From NCBI GenBank assembly GCA_004194705.1, contig SADC01001358.1:60258-124257 (forward strand): a DNA stretch of 64,000 bases. The letters are read 5' to 3'. Of this stretch, positions 24,101-32,070 are shown in pieces (position 1 is the first letter of the stretch; every line of letters begins with the position of its first letter). Source of the stretch: Ditylenchus dipsaci. Taxonomy: Eukaryota; Nematoda; Chromadorea; Rhabditida; Anguinidae. The notes under the pieces are model-generated. The model ran no database searches, was not told where the DNA came from, and saw nothing but the letters and a program-made list of their open reading frames with translations. The position numbers and the translations under genes are program-made.

Positions 24101-26182
24101 GGATTTAAGGCTGTATTAGGGTGGAAATAGACCAAAAGGGACCAATTTTGAACAAAAAGGAAGATGTTGAACATAGTTTTGTTGACTGTGGCCTACCGCA
24201 TAAATAAACTCTGGTATGCATACATTTTATGCATCCAGAGTCACTTTCGAGTGATTTGCGTCTAAGGTATGTGGGTGTGCGCATCTCAACCCTAAGCAAC
24301 CAAGCCCTGCGCCCCGAAGGGGTCGCAGGGGCTTGGTTGCTTGGGGTTGAGATGCGCACACCCACATACCTTAGACATAATCCGAACAAGACTCTTGAAA
24401 AAAAATGCATTTAGAGGCTCTTTTTGCCAGCTCCAGTGACCAAACATGATAAAACAGGTAAAAAGTCGAAATTCAAAAGTGTCCAAAACTCAATTTTTTA
24501 TTGACCAGAACTTAAAATAATGTCTTTTTTGAGCTCCTGAGGCGATTTTGAGTCGATATAGGGTGTTTTAAAAAACTTTTAAAAAAAGTTGATTTGGGGG
24601 GGGGGGTGTATTGCAAGTAGCGTCCATTTTTGATTTGTGGTCGTCTGACGAGATTTAAAAAAAGAGCCACTTCTGGAACTTATAATGACGAAAAAAACTA
24701 TTCACAAAATGATTTACTTTTTTCTTGTAAGTTGAAACTTTTAGAAAATTAAAATCTATTGTTTTTGTTGTCTTTTATTATAATTTGTATGTATGAACTT
24801 TTTTCTCTGGCAGATATCAAGTTTCGAGAGAAATGGTCGTAAAAATGTTTCCCATTTTGCTCTTCAACAACAACCAGTGGTCATCGCTAAATTAATCTAA
24901 ACACATAAAAGAGTGTCTATAAAACAAGAGAGAGGCCAGTAATTTCTATCTTAAGTTGTTCTCTCTTCCATTTGGCCATCTGGTGTGGCTTTTATTAATA
25001 GAGGTCTCTCTTCTCAAAAGTTCTAGTATTTACTTTTCTGCCCTGGTGCATCGGTCCAGTATAAGCTTCCCTTTCTTCTACTCAAAGGCCCACAGGCTAT
25101 TGGTGGATGCAAGGCTGCTGGTCAAAAGGAAAAGACCAATATTAGTCATACGGCCAATGTTTGGGTAAGGGAGGAGACAAACCCCAAAGGGGACATAAAA
25201 CATTTCTAATTGCACGGAAATTTTGTCAAAAAGCTGCATGGATTTCACAATAAAGGAGGTTTTGAATGAATAGAATTTTTTGAATAAATAGGAAGTGGTA
25301 ACCTTCGTGTTTTGTTAAAAAAAGTGTTAAAAAAGATTTGACCCAGGTGGCAAGCAGAATCGTCTGCTCTAACATCTAAGCTATCAATAATGAGCCTCGC
25401 AATTTATAGCTCTTTTCTGCCATTAAATTGGAATTCCGGCAAATAAAGCAATAAAAGTAGCTCAAAATTATCAATGTCTAAAGACATGTCGGTAAAAAAA
25501 GGTTTATGGCTAAATGCATATACCTCCATCCCGAAATTGACTTTTTAAAAGTATACCGAAACACCCTATATCGTCTCAAAATCACCTCAGAAGTTAAAAA
25601 AGGGGGGTATATGCAAGTAGCGTCAAAATTACCCATGATAAAAACAAATATTTGTCAGTTTAATGTAAATTGTATCTCAATATGGCTTGTTGTGCTTATT
25701 TTCACCCGCCGTTTAAACCACCTGAGCGAATCACACAATAAAAATTTTCAACCTTTTAGCAAATTAGTAATGCTCGAATAGTAAACTCACATTCTTCCGA
25801 CACCTGAACGAATTTGGTTGATAGGGTTTCCATCTTTTCTCCATTCGATGCGAGCATCCAACTGAATGGCTTCTGACTCATCAGAAACTTGACTTAATTC
25901 AGACTTCAGATGGTATTTACAGTTGAATATGGCTACTTTCTTCTCTGACACAATAGTGTTTTCTGGCTCTGTTTCGAAGTGAAAGCCCAGCAATCGGGGG
26001 TCTTAAATGTCCATGAGTTAAAATCATATTAAGGAAAAGTGAATAATAATACTGACCATCTTTCTCTGATCTCCGGCGATGTTTATGGTGTGAATGCTGC
26101 GCATCTTCCACCAACCTTTCTGAATCTACATTTTGACATAGAAGAAGGTGCAAGAGCAGACAGACCAATGCTCTATTAAACT
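2464..26182 (-). CDS. unc-40: DCC/neogenin/UNC-40-type netrin receptor, whole gene
   Basis: Single-pass guidance receptor of the DCC family, which binds netrin outside the cell and signals to the growth-cone cytoskeleton through its cytoplasmic P motifs. Reading the minus strand gives, in order: signal-peptide-like segment, four Ig domains, six FN3 domains, one membrane helix, a P1 motif containing PDLWI, a P2-like segment and a short C-terminal P3-like tail ending in TER and a stop. This is the exact family architecture. About 35 exons can be joined with GT-AG introns, and at most junctions the codon phase agrees. The initiator ATG exon lies upstream of 26182 and was not found. Several conserved exons contain single-base frame breaks (listed in the exon entries). 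The largest intron carries a palindromic hAT element. Certain as a family member; the gene name is by homology recalled from memory. Confidence 0.93.
3151..4043 (-). CDS. unc-40: Receptor cytoplasmic exons with P2-like segment
   Basis: Exons 3943-4043 ([14 protein letters not shown], ending in GVNRQ) and 3151-3494 ([14 protein letters not shown], then [17 protein letters not shown]). VR-x-x-x-PL-x-SFA matches the P2 region of DCC, which is proline-rich. The 344-base exon is one base out of the expected length class: the frame changes between KSFAQM and [16 protein letters not shown], around 3245-3315. Confidence 0.8.
4201..4953 (-). CDS. unc-40: Receptor cytoplasmic exon between P1 and P2, plus candidate 10-base microexon
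   Basis: Main exon 4417-4953 starts in phase 0 (SQTSYLSE). The long open frame of the exon ([15 protein letters not shown]...) is one base off, so an indel lies near 4925. A second shift near 4665 separates SSFQGVGIP from [15 protein letters not shown]; both halves resemble the conserved IP...NP-x-V-x-S-A segment of DCC. The exon ends at GGGAGT|GTAAGT in phase 0, but the next exon begins with two leftover bases. A 10-base piece, GCTCTAGCGA at 4201-4210 (TAG before it, GTGAGT after it), would repair the phase. The microexon is a guess. Confidence 0.7.
5223..5650. repeat. TACAGTC-ended fold-back MITE, copy 1
   Basis: Starts TACAGTCGACTCCCACTATA and ends with the inverse, GTTATAGCATGACTCGACTG. 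The arms are about 210 bases and nearly identical; they contain GCCTAGGGCCCGACCATTTT and its complement near 5597. Termini of this type (CAGTCGA plus CTATAACG phrases) are typical of pogo/Tigger-related miniature elements. No coding capacity. It sits in the receptor intron between the P1 and following exons. Confidence 0.7.
5982..6321 (-). CDS. unc-40: Receptor membrane exon with P1 motif
   Basis: One 340-base exon, open throughout. It encodes [20 protein letters not shown], a single membrane helix, then a basic stop-transfer segment ([15 protein letters not shown]) and [20 protein letters not shown] is the hallmark of the DCC/neogenin P1 motif. The donor CAG|GTTGGT leaves phase 0, which fits the next exon. 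The upstream intron is 7.2 kb and holds the double hAT element. Confidence 0.93.
6574..6581. repeat. 8-bp target-site duplication, left side of double hAT
   Basis: CCTTGAGA lies immediately before the terminal CATGGTTCTC. The identical 8 bases follow the other end at 13157-13164. An 8-bp duplication is the hallmark of hAT insertion. Confidence 0.93.
7418..9664 (-). CDS. hAT transposase, minus-strand copy of the palindrome
   Basis: Mirror image of the plus copy. It starts at the ATG of [19 protein letters not shown] near 9664 and ends with RNSFMRT and a TAG at 7418. Recognisable parts: BED-type zinc finger near 9380-9480, [13 protein letters not shown] (8898-8940), [13 protein letters not shown] and [11 protein letters not shown] (8600-8710), [19 protein letters not shown] (7480-7580, the C-terminal hAT dimerisation motif). 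Several small introns are needed. The first exon lacks one T in a homopolymer relative to the other copy, and CACTAGAATG replaces CACTAAGAATG near 8412, so at least one copy has lost frame. Confidence 0.85.
9840..9892. other. Hairpin tip of the hAT palindrome
   Basis: GGTC at 9840-9843 pairs with GACC at 9889-9892. The 45 bases between them read ATGGTTCTCAAAATATAC onward and equal the terminal 45 bases found at the outer left end, with the reverse complement at the outer right end. The two hAT copies thus share one terminus, present in one orientation only. Confidence 0.88.
10068..12317 (+). CDS. hAT transposase, plus-strand copy of the palindrome
   Basis: The enzyme would cut and rejoin hAT ends (RNase-H-like fold). 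In order: N-terminus [19 protein letters not shown] at 10068; BED finger with [17 protein letters not shown] and, after a short intron, [11 protein letters not shown] (10300-10430); SGQPMSIV near 10497; the first catalytic region with [13 protein letters not shown] (10790-10830); the middle region with [14 protein letters not shown] and [10 protein letters not shown] (11010-11110); [10 protein letters not shown] (11325); [14 protein letters not shown] (11780); and the C-terminal [20 protein letters not shown] (12150-12240), ending RNSFMRTI at the TAG. Introns are about 45-70 bases. An extra T near 10150 breaks the first exon. It is probably close to functional if sequencing error explains the breaks; this is inference. 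Confidence 0.87.
13157..13164. repeat. 8-bp target-site duplication, right side of double hAT
   Basis: CCTTGAGA directly after the terminal ACCATG. Exact match to 6574-6581. Confidence 0.93.
13489..14401 (-). CDS. unc-40: Receptor exons 22-25: FN3 domains 5 and 6 and membrane-proximal stalk
   Basis: Exons 14207-14401, 13889-14162, 13765-13832 and 13489-13711. FN3-5: [20 protein letters not shown] and [18 protein letters not shown]3-6: [63 protein letters not shown]. These match the family's last two FN3 domains, including the GDRL-x-x-x-I string. Frame breaks occur at about 14080 (before TQYEFSV) and in the stalk near 13560. The last exon would need the third frame to reach its donor in phase with the membrane exon. 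Confidence 0.88.
14449..14822 (-). CDS. unc-40: Receptor exons 19-21: FN3 domain 4
   Basis: Exons 14725-14822, 14567-14665 and 14449-14510, all in phase and without frame breaks. Key text: [20 protein letters not shown] joined to [12 protein letters not shown], then [20 protein letters not shown]. The RGY-IGWG and AFNN-G-G-P-YE strings closely follow vertebrate DCC and neogenin FN3-4, the region of a main netrin contact in that family (established knowledge). Confidence 0.9.
14882..15289 (-). CDS. unc-40: Receptor exons 16-18: FN3 domain 3
   Basis: Exons 15246-15289, 15006-15185 and 14882-14956. They read [20 protein letters not shown], then [20 protein letters not shown]. The W-x-PPP...NG-x-I-x-GY pattern is the classic DCC-family FN3. 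After FGVDT the frame shifts by one base to reach [16 protein letters not shown], the conserved acidic linker into FN3-4, so an indel is likely at about 14920. Confidence 0.86.
15333..15838 (-). CDS. unc-40: Receptor exons 13-15: FN3 domain 2
   Basis: Exons 15669-15838, 15496-15542 and 15333-15438 join in phase. Diagnostic pieces: [39 protein letters not shown] and QNGAGPSSD. The end of exon 15 (VPSSPPQQ) already begins FN3 domain 3. Introns are 40-126 bases. Confidence 0.88.
15882..16618 (-). CDS. unc-40: Receptor exons 10-12: linker and FN3 domain 1
   Basis: Exons 16500-16618 (linker of low complexity, least certain of the set), 16143-16328 and 15882-16028. FN3-1 shows the B-strand tryptophan in [10 protein letters not shown] and the tyrosine-containing F strand in [18 protein letters not shown]. 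The junction STR-ERTTN is in phase. A frame change just before LGLEVVEV in exon 11 suggests another single-base indel. A 45-base stretch at 16640-16690 is simple AT sequence. Confidence 0.78.
16875..17047. repeat. TACAGTC-ended MITE, copy 2
   Basis: Begins TACAGTCTAACCTCGATATG and ends ATATCGAGGTTCGACTGTA. It contains TTAGGACTGGCTCCC in the centre and two internal repeats of GTTATATCGA. Size 173 bp. It lies in a receptor intron between exons 9 and 10. Pogo/Tc1-like non-autonomous type, by its termini. Confidence 0.8.
17342..17664 (-). CDS. unc-40: Receptor exons 8-9: Ig4
   Basis: Exons 17516-17664 and 17342-17465 encode an I-set domain: [21 protein letters not shown] (cysteine and tryptophan) and [18 protein letters not shown] (second cysteine in the D-x-G-x-Y-x-C context). 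Exon 9 ends in a hydrophobic last strand (AQLIVDAA). The intron between them is only 50 bases. Confidence 0.88.
18046..19718 (-). CDS. unc-40: Receptor exons 6-7: Ig3
   Basis: Exons 19473-19718 and 18046-18108. The domain shows the first cysteine in [12 protein letters not shown], the tryptophan in PRIRWLHDS, and the second cysteine in [14 protein letters not shown], which is rebuilt exactly across the splice. The reading frame changes by one base between LVNGFP and PRIRWL inside exon 6. Since both sides are strongly Ig-like, this is a local indel and not an intron. Confidence 0.85.
18591..18826. repeat. Fold-back element, intron of receptor gene
   Basis: The left arm AAAGGGGCATGCCCACGCTA pairs with the right arm TAGCGTGGGCATACCCCTT. 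Inside, GGTGCCCGGGAATTC pairs with GAATTCCCGGGCACC, and GGTTTCTAACAAAA with TTTTGTTAGAAACC. About 236 bp, with arms close to 110 bases. Confidence 0.8.
19041..19425. repeat. Related fold-back with an extra partial arm
   Basis: 19041-19280 is a palindrome of the same family as 18591-18826, shown by TTTCTAACAAAACTATACCT and its complement, with termini AAAGGGCCATTG and CAATGGCCCTTT. Directly after it, 19277-19425 repeats one arm again, this time with the AAAGGGGTATGCCC terminus. Two or three insertions of the same family are therefore stacked here. Confidence 0.7.
19768..23383 (-). CDS. unc-40: Receptor exons 4-5: Ig2
   Basis: Exons 23323-23383 ([18 protein letters not shown], with the Ig tryptophan) and 19768-19910 ([16 protein letters not shown], with the second Ig cysteine). 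The visible join between them is out of phase by one base, so a nucleotide is probably missing or the splice site differs slightly. The intron between them is 3.4 kb and filled by a nested inverted-repeat element at 20175-22203 and a TACAGTC-type element at 20032-20132. Confidence 0.8.
20032..20132. repeat. TACAGTC-ended MITE, copy 3
   Basis: About 100 bp: TACAGTCAACCCCGCTATAA at one end and ATCGAGGGTTGGCTGTG at the other, with AAGGCAGTCCCGAGGGG at the centre. The internal phrase is GACACC, repeated. Confidence 0.65.
20600..20870. repeat. GCGCAGGGGCTTGG hairpin family, copy 1
   Basis: Contains GTCTTGCTCGGAATCATGTC, the hairpin CAAGCCCCCTGCGC...GGGGGCGCAGGGGCTTGG, GAGATGCGCACACC, AAATCACTCGAAAGTGACTC and CTTTATGCGGTAAGCC. 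The same ordered set recurs at about 24175, 45335, 53985 and 59405. Confidence 0.8.
20901..21098. repeat. Near-perfect 198-bp palindrome
   Basis: Starts AAAGGACCATACTTGTTGAT and ends with the complement, ATCAACAAGTATGGTCCTTT. The arms are almost identical through GGGACACTTCTCTTTCGTCTCGC to the centre, where GAGTTATTTTGAACGACTC forms the tip. Confidence 0.9.
23443..26182 (-). CDS. unc-40: Receptor exons 1-3: secretion signal, Ig1, start of Ig2
   Basis: Exons 26057-26182, 25791-26001 and 23443-23692. The first encodes a hydrophobic core ([13 protein letters not shown]), typical of a cleaved signal, then a basic histidine-rich stretch. The acceptor near 26182 is less certain than the donor. The second joins in phase ([16 protein letters not shown]) and carries the first Ig cysteine (FNCKYH) and the Ig tryptophan (EWRKDG). 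The third gives the second Ig1 cysteine ([10 protein letters not shown]) and starts Ig2 with FVAFRC. The 2.1-kb intron between exons 2 and 3 contains a fold-back at 23936-24624. Confidence 0.85.
23936..24624. repeat. Fold-back with poly-C/poly-G arms and internal hairpin repeat
   Basis: GGCGCTACTTGCATATACAC followed by a C run at 23945 pairs with a G run and GTGTATTGCAAGTAGCG at about 24600-24622. GACCTAAAATCGCCTCAG near 23993 pairs with CTGAGGCGATTTTGAGTC near 24540. The centre (about 24175-24415) is a reverse copy of the GCGCAGGGGCTTGG family. It lies within the receptor intron between exons 2 and 3. Confidence 0.78.
25525..25625. repeat. Short relative of the 23936-24624 fold-back
   Basis: Shares AAACACCCTATATCG, TCAAAATCACCTCAGAAG and the terminal TATATGCAAGTAGCGTC with the larger element, but lacks the internal hairpin repeat. 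Probably an internally deleted copy. Confidence 0.55.
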
Positions 26183-27756
26183 CTAAAATTAATTCAGTGT
26201 ACTAAAAGAGTTCAAGAATTCATCACAAATAACAAACTTTTCTTCATCAGTTCATTTTGTACAAATGTTTTACCCGAAGTTTTTGCGGCACAAAACGTTC
26301 AATGCCCAGAATCCAGAGTTGTTAAAAGCCCTAAAAAAGTGGAATATAGATTCATAAGTAAAAATTCAAGTTATCAACGTTATGTACCTTTGCCCTATTC
26401 TGGAACTATTCTTTGTTCTAAGGTTTTATGAAAAAATTTTAAGACAAAATGGGACAAAAGGTACATAACGTCAACGCATCGAAAATTCAAATCGTAGGGC
26501 GGGGGTCGATTAGAGACGATGTCGATTGACCACTAAATTTCTGTTTTTCATTTTTGTATAAACACAGTATATTAAAAGCTGTTCCTGGATCTAAAATGCT
26601 TTCCTTAATTTCAATCCATTAAAATCTAACAAAAGTTATGTCTGGTTCATTCGATTTGATCATTCTCACAAAGAGAGCTCTTTATGCATTGCGCTAGTCG
26701 TTTAAAGGAAATAAAATTTTAATAAACGCACGTTTTGGCGTGCGCTGGTGTATCCTACAACTGCAGCTTGACCTAACTTAGAATAAACATTGATCAAAAC
26801 AGTGATACATTTGTTTTAAACACGAAAATTAGACCAAATATGAGTAGGTACTGAAATTCCTGCTTCTTCAAAGTCAAAAAAGCAGAATTTGAAAACAAAA
26901 AAATAATAAAAAGAAAGTAAAAATTGCTGCTATAGCAGGACATCTTACCCCCCCCCCCTACAAAGCACCAAAAAGTCGCTGATTGGTTATCTGCAATCGA
27001 AATCGCCTCCGATCAATCCTTGAACAAATCATAATGTGGACAATGTCTACTACACACAATTGATAATGGGTGCTTAAAGACGTGTTTGAAGTTTTACTTT
27101 CAAAACAGTTTAGTTCAACAGTGTTGATTGCGTTATCCTGTTTGAATAGAAGCCAATTTCATAAATTTTAGAAATAAAAATTGCAGAAAAAGTGCATGCC
27201 GAGGGTTGAGCAAAATATGCCAAACAAATGAATTCAAGGGCGGAGTTTGCAGCAAAAGGCAGAACAAACTCGTTTCTCTTTCTTGGCGATTTGTTTTTTG
27301 ATGCTCAGCTGAGGCTACTGTAATTATTTTGAAATAAAGTGTTTGGAATGTCTCTGAGAATAGACAGAGAAAATGACATGGGCGCGAAGGATATTTTCTT
27401 GGAAAAGTCTCAGACTTTTTTTTCTTGAAATTAGTTTTGGCAAAGTTACCTGGTATATAGGCATTAATATAAATTATCTAGTTATGGTCGATTTCTGAAC
27501 AATGTATTGTCAGCTAGATTTGACTTATAAATATTTTTAGATAAGCGTGTACAGTCGAACTCTCTTAGTGTACACCCAAGGGACCGAGCCCAGGTGTACA
27601 CTATAAGAGGTTATGAGTGTACACTGTACCTTCTTATAGTGTCACCAATATATATAGAGATGTACACTTGGAGAGTGTACACTAGAGAGGTTCACTGTAG
27701 ATAGTACTCTAACTAATTGCATGTATGTACTGCATGAATTCAATTTTAGATATCAG
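26183..27756. other. Divergent intergenic region
   Basis: 1.5 kb between the 5' side of the receptor gene (minus) and the nucleoporin-like gene (plus). It should hold both promoters and the missing receptor start exon. A poly-C run is at about 26950. A TACAGTC-type MITE is at 27550-27699, directly upstream of the plus gene. No clear TATA element or trans-splice-specific site was recognised. Confidence 0.5.
27550..27699. repeat. TACAGTC-ended MITE, copy 4
   Basis: Begins TACAGTCGAACTCTCTTAGT and ends TAGAGAGGTTCACTGTA. The phrase GTGTACAC occurs six times or so inside, with CAAGGGACCGAGCCC as the centre. It sits about 60 bp upstream of the nucleoporin-like first exon. Confidence 0.75.
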
Positions 27757-30700
27757 ATGAATAATTCGCAGAACAGCTATCCTTCGAAGCCATTAGTTCT
27801 GGATCTTCGTGACAAAGTTTCTACTTCAAAACTAAGCGGATCTACGATGAACTTCAGAGGATCAGCGCGTCTTCGTCTTTGAGAGTATGTAACCTGTGCT
27901 ACCGATTTCAACATTTATAATGAATTTATTTAGTATTCGAATGTGAACGCCGACAAATCGTATGGTGGAGAAAGATGGTCTACCCCAAGAACGGAGCGCG
28001 GAAACACTTCTTTGCCACCGAGAAAGTCTATGTTTACGCCGTCAAGACTTCAAGAATTTTCTGTTCAGCTGGAGAAAGAAGCTAATAAACCGTACTGGTA
28101 AGTTAAATATGATTGTTTTTAAAGATTTAGCTGTCAAATCAATTCAATTTTAGGCGCTGTCCGAAACCTTCTGAAAAATTCACTCCAAAACCTAAAGTTA
28201 CTTCTACTCTGAAAACGGTTTCCGGAAGGGAAGTAGATCCTGGCTATAGACCAAACGTCTTCACCATCACGGATGATGAACTGCAGACTGAATCAAGTTT
28301 TATGGCTACTAATGTATTTTCTCGTCTAAAAGTTTTCGACCACTCGAATGCTACAATCATTTCAGAATGAACTTTCGAGTGTTCAGCTTTGTGGATTTTC
28401 GAAGACGCTTGAGCCTGGACTTTTCTCACCTCCCAAACCAAAGCCTGAAGAGCCACATATGATCTTTGATTTTGCTGTGCCAGTTGTTAGAGGTCCGATT
28501 CTTCCTCCGCCTGTGGTGCCTCCCGCTGTGCTTGTTGAAAAGTCAGTTCAGACAGATGCTCCACCAACGCCTGCTCCTGTTGTGCTTGTGGACAAGTCAG
28601 TCGAGACAGATGCTCCACTACCAACTGCTCTTTTGCCTTCAACTCGTCCGACAATTGAGGCTGCTTCAGTTGCTGGAGAAGAACCGGTATCAAAAAATTT
28701 GCGGAATCAAGCTCAAGCAAAATCAATCAGCCGCCGTTCTTTTCGGCGAAACCACTTGTCTTCGGAACTGGCTCAGGTAAACTTTTCGAGAATTTCGATA
28801 CATGTTTAAAACTGGGATTTTAGTTGTGAAACCGGTGGAAATCAATTTGGAGAAAGAGAAATCTGCGGTTGACCCAGTTCCAATTAGCTTTGAGAAAGAA
28901 CCATCTGTGGTTAAGCCAGTGGAAATGAGCCTGGAGAAGGAGGACTCTACGATGAAGCCAGTGGGAAGCAACTTGGAAAAGGAGGTTCCGCGGTGAAGGA
29001 GAAGTCCAGCCTATTTGCATTTGGAAGTCAACCAGGTATGGAATTAATGTATGGAGTTCAACTTTTTATGAATAAAATTTCAGCATTCCCAGCTGCAGCG
29101 ATAAGTTCTTTTTCGGTTGGCGGAGATTCTTCACAGAAACCATTCTCCTTCGGGTCGACAAATGGCGAGTTATTATTAGTATTGCGAAGAGGGGGGATTT
29201 TTTAAGAATTTGCTGTTTGCGGTCAAACCACAAATATAATTGCAATTTAACCTCGATTTTTTATTATAAAACCAGTGTGTTTTCGCAAAATTTTTTTACA
29301 AACAAGTCATTACAGTAAAACTGTAAAACAAAAGTCAAACCACTATACGAACCACTCTGGGAATTCTTTATCCACTCTTCCAAACAACAAAATTAATCAA
29401 TGAAAATCATTTACAGGGTGTAAAGAAAATTTCGGCAACTTTTGAGCAACCATAACTTTTGCTACAGTTAGAATTTTCTCAGTTTTTCTGGGCAATTTTT
29501 TGGCATATATAGTCAAAAACACGATCAGCGCTTGGTCACTCCTGTGGTTGATGTCCTTACTTATCAGATTTTATCTACAGACAGGACCAAAACGACAGGG
29601 GGATCAATCGGAAATCGTGTTTTTGACTTTAAATCCAAAAAACTGCCCAGAAAAACTAAGTCGATCTGCTTTATTGGAAATCGTAAGCATGACCACCAAT
29701 AAATGTACCGCGCGTGGCCGGATTTTTTTGCACCTTTTCTTTTGGCGTAACTTTTGTTCTGACACGATTTCCAATTCAGTAAATGCAGATCGACTTAGAA
29801 TTTTATAAGAATTTTTCGGCATATATGTCAAAAACATGATTTCTGCTTGCTCCCCCCTGTGGATTTGATCCTGGTCTCTGGATGGCTTCGGGATGGGCTA
29901 GGCCCAAACCACAGGGGAGACCAAGCAAAAATCGTGTTTTTGATATTATATATCAGAAAAATCATTATAAAATTCTTAGTCGATCTGCGTTTCAGAATTT
30001 CAAAATCGTGCCAGAACAAAAAGTTACGGCCAAAAGAAAAGGTGCAAAAAAATTGGCCCACCCGGTAAATAAGACAGCATTGACGACTTTCACACAAATA
30101 TTTTAGCATTGTTAGAATAGCTTTTGGAAATGCGGAATGCATCCGTTTATCCACGGTTTTTCATTTTAGTGCGAGCGGTTTTGCGGTTGCGGGTTTTGGA
30201 AAGTTTGCGGTGCGATTTGCGGTTTTAACCGTGGTTTGACCGCATCGCAACTAGTTTGAATATACATTATATAATGTTTGTGTTGTTGTAAGGAATTTTT
30301 TGTAGGGTGTTTGGAAGTCAGCCTGGTATGCAGTGACGTATTATGTGTAATTTTTTATATTATTCTATCATTATTTCTAGCTGCTCCGACGATGAACTTC
30401 TTTTCTAAAGATATTGCTTCGAATGGCGCAGAAGCGAGCTCGAGCACAGGAAATCAGGCGCCGACGTTTTCGTCGAAACCTTTTGTCTTTGGAGGTGATT
30501 CGAGTAAATCTCTTAATTTTTCCTCCAGTAAGCTTCTGAGTTCTTTTTTTTCAGATAAAATTATATTACACGAGATATTTTCAGTTGTGAAGCCGGTGGA
30601 AAGCAATTTGGAGAAGGAAAACTCTGCGGTGAAGGATAAGTCAAGTTTATTTGTGTTTGGAAATCCATCAGGTAAGTCAGTAATCATCTTGACCATATTC

Positions 30701-31203
30701 ATACTGAGCATCTTCATGTTTTTAAGGTTTCCCATCTGTTCCGACGACTAGCTCTTTCTCCACTGCCAACAATTCTACACCAGCGCCCTTCTCTTTTGGA
30801 TCGACTAATGGTAAGTAGCTTTCTTCCACTATTTTTTCGTGCGATAGCTTATATTTAAAGAAATTCTATATTTTATCTCTTTTATAGGAGGATTTGGTAG
30901 TCTGCCCGGTATTAATGAAAATGAGAACTAAGTTATTAGAGGGTTAATGTTATTTTTTAGCTTTCCTGCTCCTCCCGTGATGAACTCATTTCTTCAGATA
31001 TTTCTCAGAAGTAGGTGTATTTAGCCCAAGTTTTCAGCTCAGATTATTTTTTATTTCCTTTCAGCTTGGCTGGAAACGTTTTTGCTGCCGCGCCATCGTC
31101 TAATGGAGTTAGTGGAAAATTTCAGCGGATAGAAAATTCATTGCAGCCAAAAGAAAGGGCCGGAGACTCTGAGAATATGAATTTGTTGGACATTGGGCTA
31201 TAG
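27757..31203 (+). CDS. FG-repeat nucleoporin-like protein
   Basis: FG nucleoporins line the pore and bind transport receptors. Exons, by splice signals: 27757-27884, 27934-28097, 28154-28313, 28366-28776, 28824-29035, 29084-29164, probably 30306-30325, 30381-30527, 30585-30671, 30727-30810, 30888-30908, perhaps 30961-31010, and 31065-31203 (stop TAG). The N-terminal part is basic and contains DPGYRPNVFTITDDELQTES. The middle is proline-rich with two VEKSVQTDAPP-like repeats. Then follow acidic VKPVE-x-NLEKE repeats and FG units: PLVFGTG, LFAFGSQ, PFSFGST (twice), PFVFGGD, LFVFGNP, GFGSLPG. Single-base frame breaks occur near 27878, 28690 and 28985. FxFG spacing points to the Nup153/POM121 kind of nucleoporin, but the orthologue is not certain. 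The C-terminus (NMNLLDIGL) is unrecognised. Confidence 0.75.
28824..28996 (+). repeat. Internal coding repeat, VKPVE-NLEKE units
   Basis: Four consecutive units of about 13 codons, each built on K-PV-x-x-N/S-LEKE, occur in one exon. A fifth unit is in the separate exon at 30585 (IVKPVESNLEKENSAVKDKS), followed like the first block by an FG motif. Exon duplication inside the gene is likely. Confidence 0.85.
29480..30062. repeat. Fold-back in nucleoporin-like intron
   Basis: GGTGCAAAAAAATTGGCCCA at about 30045 is the complement of the GGCCGGATTTTTTTGCACC stretch near 29713. CTTAGTCGATCTGCGTTTC pairs with AAATGCAGATCGACTTAG. CAGGGGAGACCAAGC pairs with GCTTGCTCCCCCCTGTG. A third related arm precedes it at 29480-29690. 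It enlarges this intron to about 1.1 kb, while the other introns of the gene are about 50 bases. Confidence 0.72.
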
Positions 31204-31309
31204 AAGAAATTTCTGAATAGTATTTTCGTCGATGGTTATTGTATACGCTCTATTTTTGTTGTGTTCGTTACTTTCTGGTAAATTCTATTCGGTGGACGTA
31301 CTTGGATAC

Positions 31310-31315
31310 AATAAA
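31310..31315 (+). terminator. Poly(A) signal of nucleoporin-like gene
   Basis: AATAAA about 105 bases after the TAG at 31203, on the coding strand and in AT-rich sequence before the next repeat begins. Good position for a 3' end; no other AATAAA was noticed closer. Confidence 0.5.
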
Positions 31316-31344
31316 GTCTTGGAAAATCATGTGTGTGGGGTACA

Positions 31345-31455
31345 TGACAATATTTCGCCGACATTATTTCGCCAACAATTATTTCGCCGGCAATTATTTC
31401 GCGCGACATTTTTTCGCGGACCATTATTTCGCCGCGACAAAAATTCGTCGCCATT
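31345..31455. repeat. Tandem phrase tract, ATTATTTCGCC
   Basis: About seven imperfect repeats of CATTATTTCGCCG-like units of roughly 15 bases (cgacattatttcgcc, caattatttcgcc, ccattatttcgcc). Such tracts make up the arms of fold-backs elsewhere in the window. No matching inverted arm was seen nearby, so this may be a half element. Confidence 0.7.
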
Positions 31456-32070
31456 ATTTATATTTACTAATTTCATTAATTACATGCCAGACATTTTTCA
31501 AGTGAATCCAACACAAAGTTTTATTGACTCAAGTCATATAACAACAACAGAGAAAATAACAACAAAGAATTAAACATTCATATTATTCTCCATCCAATTC
31601 TGGCTCGCCGGCTTTAATGTACCGTATTTATTCTAATAAAACACCATAGTGCTCTATTTTTCAAACTCCAAAATTTTTTTGACTTCGTGTTAAAAATGTG
31701 TGTGGGATGAAACAATAAATTTTATGGTTGCGACCCCACTCTCCGCTAACCTAAGGATGGGTAAGAGGGTGCCGGAAAGCTCGGCACCGGAAAACTCGTC
31801 ACCCAATTGAATCAGAAGCTGCTGTTGGTCTGATCGAAGAAATAGATCTAAACTTTGGTGGATACTAACTTCGGTTCCTTGATTTTTACTCCAATCCATT
31901 GCAATGTGGAGTATGCTTTTCTTTGGCCGCGAAGCTGCCAAATATCCTTGGTATTGTCGTGCTGCACTTTGGGGTGTTGTCGTATCCAAACTACCTGGAT
32001 AGTATCTAAACCACCTAGATAGTATCCAAACCACCTGGACAGTATTCTTTGCATCCATAGGGGTTCCAAC

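Noticed and set aside
24105..24486. Overlapping frames with [18 protein letters not shown] text
   Set aside because: Translation of the GCGCAGGGGCTTGG hairpin family; the same peptide appears near 45400 and 59750.
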